Notes: generated by a model not told the origin, from the letters alone. 9,154 nucleotides of DNA from Candidatus Kapaibacterium sp. (GCA_027858275.1 JAQIDA010000321.1:1-9154), one strand, 5' to 3'; shown: positions 1 through 7,257, counted from the stretch's first letter. Translations and numbers: made by a program.

Positions 1-526
1 AGTCTAAGTTAGCTGTCGGTTCGTCTGCGAGAACGATAAACGGATCGTTTGCGATTGCGCGCGCGACGGCTACTCTTTGCTGCTGCCCGCCGCTCATTTG
101 ATTGGGGCGTTTTTTTGCCAGATCGGCAATCTCTAATTCTTCCATTACTTTATACGCTTTTTCATTTCTCTCTTTTTGAGAGATCTCGGCGAGCATCATC
201 GCGAATTCAATATTCTCAATCGCGCTCAACACAGGAATCAGGTTATACGCCTGAAAAACAAAGCCGATATTATACAAGCGAATATCAGAGAGTTGTGTTT
301 TTGTTTTTGTGCTAAGATCAACATTATCCAAGAAGACTTTTCCTTGTGTCGGAGTGTCCAACGATCCGATTATATTAAGCAAAGTCGTCTTGCCGGAGCC
401 CGAAGGGCCGGCAAGTACAGAGAAATCTCCGCTGTTTACCGATAGAGAAACGTCTGCCAAAGCTTTTACAGGGACTCCGTTGTCCGAGTATATTTTTTCT
501 ATATTTTCTGTTCTGATGATTTCCAT
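1..526 (-). CDS. LolD/MacB-type ABC transporter ATP-binding protein (3' end cut by window edge)
   Basis: This is the ATPase subunit of an inner-membrane ABC system that works on envelope substrates; ATP hydrolysis would power the two FtsX-type permeases just upstream. The first 175 residues are visible, reading MEIIRTENIEKIY from an ATG at 524-526. Walker A GPSGSGKTT lies at about residues 40-48, the Q-loop region FVFQAYNLIP follows, the ABC signature SGGQQQR is at about 145-151, and Walker B FIVLADEP has Asp168/Glu169. The D-loop NLD is the last thing seen. The H-loop and about 50 C-terminal residues would lie outside the window. Sequence style (LLNIIG.LD.PT.G) matches the LolD/MacB/FtsE branch (COG1136). 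It follows the second permease after a 59-base gap and is probably the last gene of the operon seen here. No Shine-Dalgarno is evident; the leader is A-rich. The ATPase call is very secure; the exact subfamily is inferred from the neighbours. Confidence 0.95.
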   Translation of the reverse strand, partial: MEIIRTENIEKIYSDNGVPVKALADVSLSVNSGDFSVLAGPSGSGKTTLLNIIGSLDTPTQGKVFLDNVDLSTKTKTQLSDIRLYNIGFVFQAYNLIPVLSAIENIEFAMMLAEISQKERNEKAYKVMEELEIADLAKKRPNQMSGGQQQRVAVARAIANDPFIVLADEPTANLD

Positions 527-585
527 TTTATTTCAATTGTATTTATGTTACTTAAAGTGAGTTATATTAAAATAAACAGCGTGAA

Positions 586-1800
586 TTAAACATAACGCAT
601 CGCGTCAGTCGGTTGTAGTCTTGCCGCTTTGAACGCAGGCCATATCGCGCCGAAAACAGTAGCAAAAGGCATGATGAACAGCGCGTTAGCGATTACGTTG
701 AAGTTAAGTACGGGATAAATTATACTGTCAACTCCGACTGAAGTCAAACCATCAGAAAAATTGCTCAAATCAATTCCGCCCGAACTAAGCATATATATTG
801 CGCCGAGACCGACTAAAAAGCCTGATATTGTACCTAAAACACCCAGAGTAAATGCTTCCAGTAAAATCATTCTGAATAATTTCCCCGGTCGCATTCCTAT
901 AGATTTCAGCACGCCGAATTCATTAATTCTTTCAAAAACTGACATCAACATTGTATTAATTATCCCGAAAAGAACTCCGATTGCGATAATTAAATAAACA
1001 GCTATCATCGACATCTTGCTTGCTTCAATCGTGCTTACTAACATTGGCAGAAGATCTATATAAGATTCTACATCAGTATTTTCACCGTCTAAGGCGCTGA
1101 TAAGCTCGGCTTTATAATCCAATACAAGGTCGGTATTTGGGAATATAATAGCATATTCGTTAACATTATCTCCCAATTCAGTCATTTTCTGAAGATCGGG
1201 AAGATTAACAAAAGCCGTCATTTTGTCAAATTCAGTAATTGCCGTTTGAAAAATTCCGCATACGCGAAATAATTCACTGCTGACTTTTCCGTCGACTGTC
1301 GCGGATATACTTACGATTTTGTCGCCCAATTCAGTTTCGAGTTTTTCAGCAGTTTGCTTGCTTATAATAATTTCCCGCTCAGCGCCGGTCAGATAGCTGC
1401 CTTCAATGATTTTTGAGCTGATTGCCGTCACATTTTTTTCACGATCAAATTGAACTCCTCGGATTGTCGCGCCCGAAGAGTTGCCCGCGCTGCTTATCAT
1501 ACCGAAGACATTAACTCTCTTGGACCAATGCGATATGTTCTTATCAGCATTAAGCGCTTCTTCAACTTTGTCGCTTTTTATATAGTTTTTTAAAACTTTG
1601 TTCTCTGAATATCCATGGTTGTGAATCTGAATATGAGATACGCTCAAGCTCAGTTGATTATCTATTTGTTGGTCGAGCATTCCGTTCATAAAAGCGTCAT
1701 AAATCATCATGCTTGATATGCCTACTACGATTGAGATGATAACTATCAGAGAGCGGCGCTTATTGCGCAGAATATTCCTGTTTGCGATTTTTATTAACAT
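586..1800 (-). CDS. FtsX/LolCE-family ABC transporter permease, second of pair
   Basis: A 404-residue inner-membrane permease. The FtsX/MacB/LolCE architecture is clear: one N-terminal membrane helix (about 17-36, after the basic stretch NRNILRNKRR), a large periplasmic domain (about 40-260), then three helices (about 263-287, 311-336 and 369-390). The cytoplasmic loop SVFERINEFGVLKSIGMRPGKLFRMILLE (about 287-315) is the coupling-helix motif that docks on the ATPase. The C-terminus LQPTDAMRYV is the family's usual P..A.RY ending. Its ATG overlaps the stop of the preceding permease (TAATG at 1802-1798), so translation is probably coupled and the two are made in equal amounts. Together they would form a heterodimer as LolC and LolE do. 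It is about 400 residues long, as LolC/E are, with four helices and no fused ATPase, unlike MacB. The cargo cannot be read from the sequence. Confidence 0.93.
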   Translation of the reverse strand: MLIKIANRNILRNKRRSLIVIISIVVGISSMMIYDAFMNGMLDQQIDNQLSLSVSHIQIHNHGYSENKVLKNYIKSDKVEEALNADKNISHWSKRVNVFGMISSAGNSSGATIRGVQFDREKNVTAISSKIIEGSYLTGAEREIIISKQTAEKLETELGDKIVSISATVDGKVSSELFRVCGIFQTAITEFDKMTAFVNLPDLQKMTELGDNVNEYAIIFPNTDLVLDYKAELISALDGENTDVESYIDLLPMLVSTIEASKMSMIAVYLIIAIGVLFGIINTMLMSVFERINEFGVLKSIGMRPGKLFRMILLEAFTLGVLGTISGFLVGLGAIYMLSSGGIDLSNFSDGLTSVGVDSIIYPVLNFNVIANALFIMPFATVFGAIWPAFKAARLQPTDAMRYV

Positions 1801-3029
1801 TATGTGTACCTTATTCCTTTCAATGCTTCCAATTTCAATACTCTGAACGCCGGATAGATAACAGCCAATGCAGACATTGCAATAACTGACAAAGATGTGT
1901 AGATGAATATCACCGGATTCATTGTTGTTGACAGTATCGGCAGAAAACCGTAATCTTCATACATTTTCGCGATTTCACCGGTAAAAGTAATTGGATTGAG
2001 ATAGAGAATGTAATTGCTAATCCAAGCCAATATATTTCCGACCAGAAGACCGAGAAGCACAATGAAAATTGTCTCAAAAATTACTATAGATACAAGCTTT
2101 CCTTTCTTCGTTCCGATCGCGAGCATTATACCGAATTCTTTGAAACGTTCCGTGACAGACATGAGGATTGTATTTAGTATCCCGAAGGACATTATTATCA
2201 TAAGAATTATAAGCATAATTATTCCGCCGGCATCGTCCATATCTATCATTTGTTTCAATTCAGGCATCAAATCTTTCCAATCAAGAACAACCAGTTGCAC
2301 ATTGTTGATCTCAGTTTTAAGAATTGGTTTCAATCTGTCCATCTCAGCCAAACCGTCGGTTGATATAGCCAAAGCGGTTATTTTCCCGTACATTGACAAA
2401 AGTTCGTCCGCAGCTTCCAATGTCATAAATACGCCCATCGCGTCCATCTCTTGCGAACCTGACCGGGATAAGCCTCGAATTCTAAACTTCATGTTGCCCG
2501 TCGAACCGTCCATACATGAAGCGAGAATCACAACTGTATCGCCGATTGAGGCGTTAAGATTTCCCGCCAATTTATTGCCGATCACAATATCATAAGGAGC
2601 GTCATTGCTTATGAATTCACCTTCCTTGACTCTTTCGTGTATTGTTGAAGTCTTTGTCTCTGTGTCAGGATCCATTCCAAAAAGAATCACTCCGGATGAA
2701 TTATCATTAAAGCCAATCAATCCGTTTCCGTATATTCTCGGAGTATATATCATTTCGTCCGCGCGATTATCAAGAATATCTTTGATTGCATCATCATACT
2801 TAAATGATTTTGTCAAAGCCGGATTGCTCTTGAAGTCCTTATGCTGAATCTGAAGATGCCCTGTGAACATCTTAACCGCTGAATTGATATTATTCTCATA
2901 AGTACCCAGCTGCATGCCTCGCATCACAACTGACAACAGTACGGCGAAAGTCACGGCGGCAATCGTAATGACAGACCGCCTCATATTCCTGCTGATATTC
3001 CGCCAAGCCAATTTCAGTATTAATTTCAC
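1800..3029 (-). CDS. FtsX/LolCE-family ABC transporter permease, first of pair
   Basis: A 409-residue permease with the same four-helix layout as the next gene: helix 1 about 19-36 after AWRNISRNMRR, a periplasmic domain about 40-265, and helices about 268-291, 313-336 and 373-394. The coupling loop reads TERFKEFGIMLAIGTKKGKLVSIV (about 293-316), and the protein ends LKGIRYT. The two permeases are clearly distinct in their periplasmic domains, so they are paralogous partners rather than a recent duplication. The start is GTG (3027-3029), supported by an AAGG about 9 bases upstream and by the typical FtsX N-terminus beginning at once; no longer reading is open in frame. The upstream gap to the LolA-like gene is 170 bases and holds two hairpins, so this gene may have lower expression than the genes before it, or a separate promoter. 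I saw no good promoter match there. Confidence 0.92.
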   Translation of the reverse strand: MKLILKLAWRNISRNMRRSVITIAAVTFAVLLSVVMRGMQLGTYENNINSAVKMFTGHLQIQHKDFKSNPALTKSFKYDDAIKDILDNRADEMIYTPRIYGNGLIGFNDNSSGVILFGMDPDTETKTSTIHERVKEGEFISNDAPYDIVIGNKLAGNLNASIGDTVVILASCMDGSTGNMKFRIRGLSRSGSQEMDAMGVFMTLEAADELLSMYGKITALAISTDGLAEMDRLKPILKTEINNVQLVVLDWKDLMPELKQMIDMDDAGGIIMLIILMIIMSFGILNTILMSVTERFKEFGIMLAIGTKKGKLVSIVIFETIFIVLLGLLVGNILAWISNYILYLNPITFTGEIAKMYEDYGFLPILSTTMNPVIFIYTSLSVIAMSALAVIYPAFRVLKLEALKGIRYT

Positions 3030-3085
3030 TTGTTTTAGCCTTTTATTTAATATTGTTTTATTTATTTTGTGTTCCTTGCTATTCG

Positions 3086-3123
3086 GAAACCTTGCCGAAG
3101 GTGAAGAAACCTTCGGAAGGTGA
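3086..3123. repeat. Tandem palindromic repeat pair forming a strong hairpin
   Basis: Two near-identical units, GAAACCTTGCCGAAGGTGA (3086-3104) and GAAACCTTCGGAAGGTGA (3106-3123), stand one base apart. Each is itself nearly palindromic. Together they can fold into one 13-bp stem: ACCTT plus CCGAAGGT (3089-3102, with G3094 bulged) against ACCTTCGGAAGGT (3109-3121), around the six-base loop GAAGAA. No T-run follows on either strand, so it is not a standard intrinsic terminator. It lies between the LolA-like gene and the first permease. Its make-up is like a dispersed intergenic palindromic repeat, but only one locus is visible here. Confidence 0.75.
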
Positions 3124-3140
3124 GGCTGTCCTTATCTTCA

Positions 3141-3192
3141 AATTCCCCTTCCTTTCCAAGGAGGGGTGGCTCGCTTCGAGACGGGGTGGTTC
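3141..3192. repeat. Second intercistronic hairpin/repeat element (CCCCTTCC...GGAGGGG)
   Basis: A stem at 3145-3166 pairs CCCCT with AGGGG and CCTT with AAGG, with one bulged T and a three-base loop TCC. It is followed by a mini-hairpin CTCG-CTT-CGAG (3170-3180). The heptamer GGGGTGG occurs twice, at 3163-3169 and 3183-3189. The G/C-rich, strand-asymmetric make-up is unlike the AT-rich surroundings. Short repeats of this look (C-rich palindrome, then GGGGTGG) are, to my recollection, frequent between genes in FCB-group genomes; that is memory and not a search. The element ends within 10 bases of the LolA-like stop codon. Confidence 0.65.
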
Positions 3193-3199
3193 TTCTTTC

Positions 3200-3937
3200 C
3201 TACTTCTCCAACTCCCTAAAAGAAAAAATCCTATCCGGAATTTTCACATCAAATTTCACATCATTATATATAAATTCCGTTTTGCGATTCTTTTTCTTTT
3301 CATTGACTATTACCCATTTAGTAGGAATAGTCCTTCCGGACATTTTCTTAATATCTCTATACAGCATAGAGCGATGAAGTTTACCTTTTTCATCGAAGAA
3401 TTGTGTTTTCCACGGTAAATTGTCCGATTTCCTGACACAATAATACAATCTACCCCATACGACCGGTGCGTTTGGTTTCGGCAACAACTCGATTTTGTAG
3501 CAAAGCTGACCGTCGACGGTTTCATCCGCCAATTTTTTTAAAGAATAATCTTCTGTCAATTCTGATTCGCGGACAAGATCGTCGTTTGTCAGATCCGATC
3601 CGTTCCAAGACTGAAGCATCATTGAAGCGGGTAGCTTCATTGTCATTTCAGTATTCTTTAGATAGCTCCATAATTGATTGTCAATTTTGAGCATTTTATT
3701 GCCTTTTTCTTTGCGAGGGGAGAGCGTCTCAATAAGAGCTTTGTCCGTGCCGTCGTTCCACGCCTTCATTTTGACTGTCCGAGTGTAGTCGGGAGTTGTT
3801 ACTCTCATAGTGAATGTGCCGACACTTGTTTTTCCTTTTATCAATTTCTCGGCTTTATCTATGATTTGTTCAGCTGTTTGACCTTGGACGGCACAGGTGA
3901 GAAAGAAAAATGTCGCGATCATTAAGATGTATTTCAT
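3200..3937 (-). CDS. Periplasmic LolA-like outer membrane lipoprotein-sorting protein
   Basis: A 245-residue exported protein. The signal peptide MKYILMIATFFFLTCAVQGQ has a short charged start, a hydrophobic core and a likely signal peptidase I cut near VQG-Q (about residue 19); Cys15 has no proper lipobox before it, so a soluble periplasmic form is more likely than a lipoprotein. The mature part is rich in beta-strand patterns and carries SWNGSDLTNDDLV (about 110-122), which I recognise as the hallmark of the COG2834/LolA_like family annotated as outer membrane lipoprotein-sorting protein. Other family-like stretches are ETLSPRKEKGNKMLKIDNQLWSY, in two parts (70-79 and 80-92), and RTIPTKWVI (202-210). 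LolA-fold proteins form a hydrophobic half-barrel that binds acyl chains. It follows the regulator by 46 bases and has a good Shine-Dalgarno (AAGGAA, about 6 bases before the ATG). Next to LolCDE-like subunits it is the natural periplasmic carrier; the cargo could be lipoprotein, lipid or another hydrophobic molecule. Confidence 0.87.
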   Translation of the reverse strand: MKYILMIATFFFLTCAVQGQTAEQIIDKAEKLIKGKTSVGTFTMRVTTPDYTRTVKMKAWNDGTDKALIETLSPRKEKGNKMLKIDNQLWSYLKNTEMTMKLPASMMLQSWNGSDLTNDDLVRESELTEDYSLKKLADETVDGQLCYKIELLPKPNAPVVWGRLYYCVRKSDNLPWKTQFFDEKGKLHRSMLYRDIKKMSGRTIPTKWVIVNEKKKNRKTEFIYNDVKFDVKIPDRIFSFRELEK

Positions 3938-3983
3938 TGCAGTTCCTTAAGTTTAAAATCAAAAAATGTTGAACTAAAAAAAA

Positions 3984-4517
3984 TTATTTGCTGTTTTGAT
4001 CGGGTTTGTGCAAGTCACGAATTCTTTGCTTTATTTTATCTCCGAATATTTTGTATTCTTCAATAGTAACATTGAATCCCTTATATAGGTGTTCTACTCT
4101 TTCGGATATTTTTTTTATCTCAGAATCTTTTGCGTATTTTGATTCTTGTAGCATTCTCATTGCGTTCCAGATTTTGTCATTAAGCATATTGAGCTTTGCT
4201 ATTCCGGGATCAATAATCATTTCCATGAACTCAATCCCTATAGAATAGAAACTTTCTCTCGGAAAATCAGGGTGCTGTGTTTTTAAGAACATATCCATCT
4301 GAACACCCATATTCATAGTAGTGCTGACAGCCGGTTTCGAGACTTTGAGTTTGGCAGCGCATTCCTTTAGTGAAATCGGGCGAAGTTGAACAATCAATAA
4401 GCCGAATATTCTGCCGAACAATCTTTTTGCGCCCATCTTGTCAAAATAGTTGGCGAATTCTTCTGTCATATACTCTTCTACTTCCAGTAAGAGTTTGTCG
4501 TGATTTGTTGTGCTCAT
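3984..4517 (-). CDS. GbsR/MarR-family winged-helix transcriptional regulator
   Basis: A 177-residue DNA-binding regulator, counted from the ATG at 4515-4517. The winged-helix domain spans about residues 30-95: MGAKRLFGRIFGLLIVQLRPISLKECAAKL, in parts, is the G...GRI.GLL......ISL.E.A..L pattern of the GbsR branch of MarR-like regulators. LKVSKPAVSTTMNMG (about 57-71) is the turn and recognition helix. The rest (about 96-170) is helical and charged and would serve for dimerisation. The frame stays open upstream to a TTG at 4565, but that start would put coding sequence across the likely promoter start and operator; the ATG at 4517 fits the family and is preferred. It is first in the operon with the LolA-like protein, permeases and ATPase, so it probably controls them and itself. 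GbsR relatives respond to small molecules such as choline or osmolytes; the inducer here is unknown. Confidence 0.88.
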   Translation of the reverse strand: MSTTNHDKLLLEVEEYMTEEFANYFDKMGAKRLFGRIFGLLIVQLRPISLKECAAKLKVSKPAVSTTMNMGVQMDMFLKTQHPDFPRESFYSIGIEFMEMIIDPGIAKLNMLNDKIWNAMRMLQESKYAKDSEIKKISERVEHLYKGFNVTIEEYKIFGDKIKQRIRDLHKPDQNSK

Positions 4518-4554
4518 TCTAATTCCATTATTTATTCGTGTTGTTATCAATAAC

Positions 4555-4578
4555 ATCGTTAACAATTATATTAACGAT
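4555..4578. promoter_or_regulatory. Probable operator: perfect 8-8-8 inverted repeat
   Basis: ATCGTTAA (4555-4562) and TTAACGAT (4571-4578) are exact inverted copies with an 8-base AT-only-but-one spacer, a symmetric 24-base site of the size a winged-helix dimer binds. It covers the predicted transcription start of the regulator gene, directly downstream of its -7 box. A second palindrome, TGTTATCAATAACA (4542-4555), abuts it inside the leader and shares the GTTA/TAAC core. Binding would block transcription of the regulator-led operon. The symmetry is seen directly; the binding protein is inferred from proximity. Confidence 0.7.
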
Positions 4579-4579
4579 A

Positions 4580-4610
4580 CAAACGTAAGAAATGTTCCAA
4601 ATAAATCCAA
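4580..4610 (-). promoter_or_regulatory. Promoter of the regulator-led operon (TTG-N20-TACGTTTG)
   Basis: On the minus strand, TACGTTTG (4587-4580) matches the Bacteroidetes -7 consensus TAnnTTTG exactly, and TTG (4610-4608) stands 20 bases upstream, the expected -33 spacing. Transcription would begin near 4573-4575, within the inverted repeat, leaving a leader of about 56 bases before the ATG at 4517. Confidence 0.65.
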
Positions 4611-4703
4611 GAAAAAAAACAATTTTTTTAAAATTATTTCAAATGCCGAATTTTCATTAAATTGAGACGAAATATTAATTTGTTGGAAAACCTAAGAAAA
4701 ACG

Positions 4704-5447
4704 ATGAAAATAGAAGTTATCACAATAGATTTTTGGAATACACTTTTTGATTACAGTGGTTCTGAAATTAGAAACCTATATCGAAAGAAGGAATTGAAAG
4801 CTAAGGCAGCAGAATTCGGAAGAATAGTTAGTGATCAAGAATATGACGACTCAATGGAGGCTGCTTGGAAGTATTTTTATAAGATATGGCATGGTGAACA
4901 AAAGACTCCTCAACCGATAGAAAGCCTCAATTATCTTTGGAACCATCTCGGACTTCCGAAGGATGAAAAAGCAACTGCAAGTCTGGTGGAATCTTTCGGA
5001 AATTCTATTTTGACTCACCCGCCGGTCATTCTTCCCGGAGTAGAGGCCGCCTTAGAAGAGCTTGCGGTTGATTACAAACTCGGAATAGTATCAGATACAG
5101 GATTTTCAGGCGGCAACATATTGAGGGAGCTTAAGAAAAGAGCCGGGATCATTCACTTGTTTTCCGCATTCAGCTATAGTGATGAAACAGGTGTTTCTAA
5201 ACCTCATGCCAAAGCATTCGAAACAATTCTTGATAAATTCCATTGCAAGCCGGAGAGTTCGATCCATATAGGAGATATAGAACAGACAGACGTCAAAGGT
5301 GCTGTTGATCTTGGTATGAAGTCAATCCGATTTAACGGAGACACTACAAACTTGCAAGGTGTTAAAAATCCGGAAGAAACCGCGGCTGATATTGAATTGA
5401 CTAAATGGTCGGATATCGTGAAATATATCAAGAGCTTAGGCGATTAA
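4704..5447 (+). CDS. HAD-superfamily (subfamily IA) hydrolase with altered motif I
   Basis: A 247-residue cytoplasmic protein of the haloacid dehalogenase superfamily. Motif I is ITIDFWNTLFD, with nucleophile Asp9; motif II is LGIVSDTG (Ser130); motif III is GVSKPHAKAF (Lys166); motif IV is IHIGDIEQTD (Asp191, Asp196). The helical cap falls between motifs I and II (about 20-105), as in subfamily IA. The usual second Asp of motif I (D-x-D) is Trp11. Phosphatases of this fold use that Asp as general acid/base; L-2-haloacid dehalogenases, which have Tyr there, do not. So a plain phosphatase role is doubtful, although DLWNTL/DFWNTL variants are common among unassigned HAD proteins. The start is the ATG at 4704; the open frame continues up to a TTG at 4662, but the strand MKIEVITIDFW must open the fold, so the shorter form is preferred. 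It is divergent from the regulator. Substrate unknown. Confidence 0.88.
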   Translation: MKIEVITIDFWNTLFDYSGSEIRNLYRKKELKAKAAEFGRIVSDQEYDDSMEAAWKYFYKIWHGEQKTPQPIESLNYLWNHLGLPKDEKATASLVESFGNSILTHPPVILPGVEAALEELAVDYKLGIVSDTGFSGGNILRELKKRAGIIHLFSAFSYSDETGVSKPHAKAFETILDKFHCKPESSIHIGDIEQTDVKGAVDLGMKSIRFNGDTTNLQGVKNPEETAADIELTKWSDIVKYIKSLGD

Positions 5448-5501
5448 TATATTAGATTGCTAAAGTATGGAACAATGTGCGTATTATTCGAATGGTAAAC
5501 A

Positions 5502-7217
5502 ATGCATAAATTAGTATATATAAATTTTTTGATATTAGTTCTTATTCTCACGGCATGTACGTCCGGCAAGGATTTGCGTCCGGGATACAAGAAATTGTTG
5601 ACAGAAACATCGTCTATGACCCATGCCGTTGACAGTAATTATATCAACGCAGAAGCTCGGAAATATGTTATTAACGGTTCGTCGCTCCAACAGAAGTATA
5701 AGTGGGCCGAATCAATATTAGAATTCCAACAGGCATTGCGATACGACAGCTCAAGCGCGATATTTTACGCTATAGCGAGAAGCTACAAGGAAATGAAAAA
5801 ATACGACCTTGCACTTGAAAATATTGCCAAATCGCTCAAACGTGATTCCGCTTTTATTACTTCAATGGAACTTGCGGCGGGAATATATATTTCTAAGTTT
5901 GAAATAGAAAAAGCCGTAGAAGTATACGAGCAGATCGTAATCTTTGAGCCGACATTTCGACGCAAAACCAGACTTGCGAATTTTTGTGAATTCAGTAAAC
6001 CACTTCGAGCAATCGAGATTTACGAAGAATTAACAGCTGAATCAGAAGTTGAATACATAATGAAAAGGTTGGCGGATTTATACGCCCAGATTATAAAGAA
6101 TATTAACAGTCCGGCTGCTGCCGGCAAGAGAGATGATTTGTCAACGACCAAAGATTCTGCTGTTGATATTCAATCAAAATACAGTAAAAAATATGTGAAT
6201 TTGCTCAATCGAATTTTGCAAATCAGTGATGATAAAAGCAATATATTAGAGAAGTTGATCAATACTTACATTGAAATTCCCGATTACGTCAATACGTTCA
6301 GAGTCCTGTCGATTGTTGATACAAATGTCTATAGCGCTGATGATTCAGAAAGTCTGTTTACGATTTACGGGTCTGTCGGCAACAAATTGATAGAAGACAC
6401 AAGTGATTATGCCGAAAAATACATTAAAAAATATCTAAACAGAATTGATTCGCGATTTACTTTTGATTGGCGGATTAATCTGATAGCTGCCTATCTGTAT
6501 AATGACATTGAGGATTTCACATCAAGTGAAAAGTATATTCAGAAGACCCTCAAAGTCGCAGACAGAATAGCTCAGATATATTTACAAATAAGCTCTTTAT
6601 ATTTTCAAAATGAGAAATATAATAAAGTCACGGACTTGCTTGAAAGTGTAGAAGAGGAGTTTGAAGACGAGTTTTCAATTCCTTTCTATTTAGGGTTAGC
6701 CTATTCCAATCTCGAAAATTATTATGACGCAATAGATTGTTTTGAGCAAGCATGGGAAATTGATAATTCGATGTTAGACGCCCGCGCTCAAATCGGAATG
6801 ATTTATGACAGATTGAAAAAGTACGACAGCTCCGACGCTGAATATGAATATGTACTTGAACTTGATCCTTTGAATCCGCTGGTGAATAATAATTATGCTT
6901 ATTCCCTGGCAGTTCGGGATGAAGATTTGGAGGAAGCTCTCGAGATGATAATAATAGCAGTCAGCGCTGAACCTGAGAATTCGTCCTATCTTGATACTTA
7001 CGCTTGGGTGCTTTACAAACTGGAAAAATACGACAAGGCACTTGTGTATATTCTAAAAGCTATTGATCACGGTGATGAAAGTTCTGATCTGTATCTTCAT
7101 CTCGGATATATATATTCAAAACTCGGTGAGAAGGATTCATCAATTCGCACATGGAAAAAAGGAGCAGAATTGTTCCCTGAGAACGAAGAGCTTAAAAAAC
7201 TTCTTGATTCTAAATAG
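5502..7217 (+). CDS. TPR-repeat lipoprotein
   Basis: A 571-residue lipoprotein built of tetratricopeptide repeats. The signal peptide MHKLVYINFLILVLILTAC has a lipobox LTAC with the lipidated Cys19; there is no Asp at +2. TPR-like helix pairs are clear at about 59-160 (KYKWAESILEFQQALRYD; KKYDLALENIAKSLKRD; FEIEKAVEVYEQIVIFEP) and again from about 365 to the end. A middle part (about 190-360) is helical but has weaker repeat signatures. Near the C-terminus, NNNYAYSLAVRDEDLEEALE (about 462-481), then ENSSYLDTYAWVLYKLEKYDKAL, is a stretch seen widely in bacterial TPR lipoproteins, including those of Bacteroidota. TPR superhelices bind peptides or partner proteins, so a scaffold role at the envelope is likely; no catalytic domain is seen. 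It follows the HAD gene by 54 bases on the same strand with no clear promoter or terminator between, so the two may be cotranscribed, though a functional link is not evident. Confidence 0.9.
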   Translation: MHKLVYINFLILVLILTACTSGKDLRPGYKKLLTETSSMTHAVDSNYINAEARKYVINGSSLQQKYKWAESILEFQQALRYDSSSAIFYAIARSYKEMKKYDLALENIAKSLKRDSAFITSMELAAGIYISKFEIEKAVEVYEQIVIFEPTFRRKTRLANFCEFSKPLRAIEIYEELTAESEVEYIMKRLADLYAQIIKNINSPAAAGKRDDLSTTKDSAVDIQSKYSKKYVNLLNRILQISDDKSNILEKLINTYIEIPDYVNTFRVLSIVDTNVYSADDSESLFTIYGSVGNKLIEDTSDYAEKYIKKYLNRIDSRFTFDWRINLIAAYLYNDIEDFTSSEKYIQKTLKVADRIAQIYLQISSLYFQNEKYNKVTDLLESVEEEFEDEFSIPFYLGLAYSNLENYYDAIDCFEQAWEIDNSMLDARAQIGMIYDRLKKYDSSDAEYEYVLELDPLNPLVNNNYAYSLAVRDEDLEEALEMIIIAVSAEPENSSYLDTYAWVLYKLEKYDKALVYILKAIDHGDESSDLYLHLGYIYSKLGEKDSSIRTWKKGAELFPENEELKKLLDSK

Positions 7218-7257
7218 CCATTAAGATAAAGATTGCAGTATCCCTGTTAATTCTTGA

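Noticed and set aside
2014..2595. 193-codon open frame on the plus strand
   Set aside because: It is fully antisense to the first permease, whose family match is clear; its translation is low-complexity Ile/Ser-rich sequence with no motif.
3053..3418. 121-codon plus-strand frame (and a shorter overlapping one)
   Set aside because: It reads through the two hairpin repeats and then antisense through the LolA-like gene; the peptide is a product of the repeat sequence, not a gene.
4518..4565. N-terminal extension of the regulator from a TTG start
   Set aside because: It would make the operator and start region coding; the ATG at 4517 gives the normal GbsR-type N-terminus.
4611..4640. Poly-A/poly-T tract between the regulator and HAD genes as a terminator
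   Set aside because: The genes are divergent here, so no terminator is expected; it is more likely AT-rich promoter-upstream DNA. No clear promoter box for the HAD gene was found (only a 7-of-8 match, TTAATTTG).
4662..4703. N-terminal extension of the HAD protein from a TTG start
   Set aside because: The HAD fold begins at MKIEVITIDFW; the extra 14 residues match nothing and the ATG at 4704 is better.
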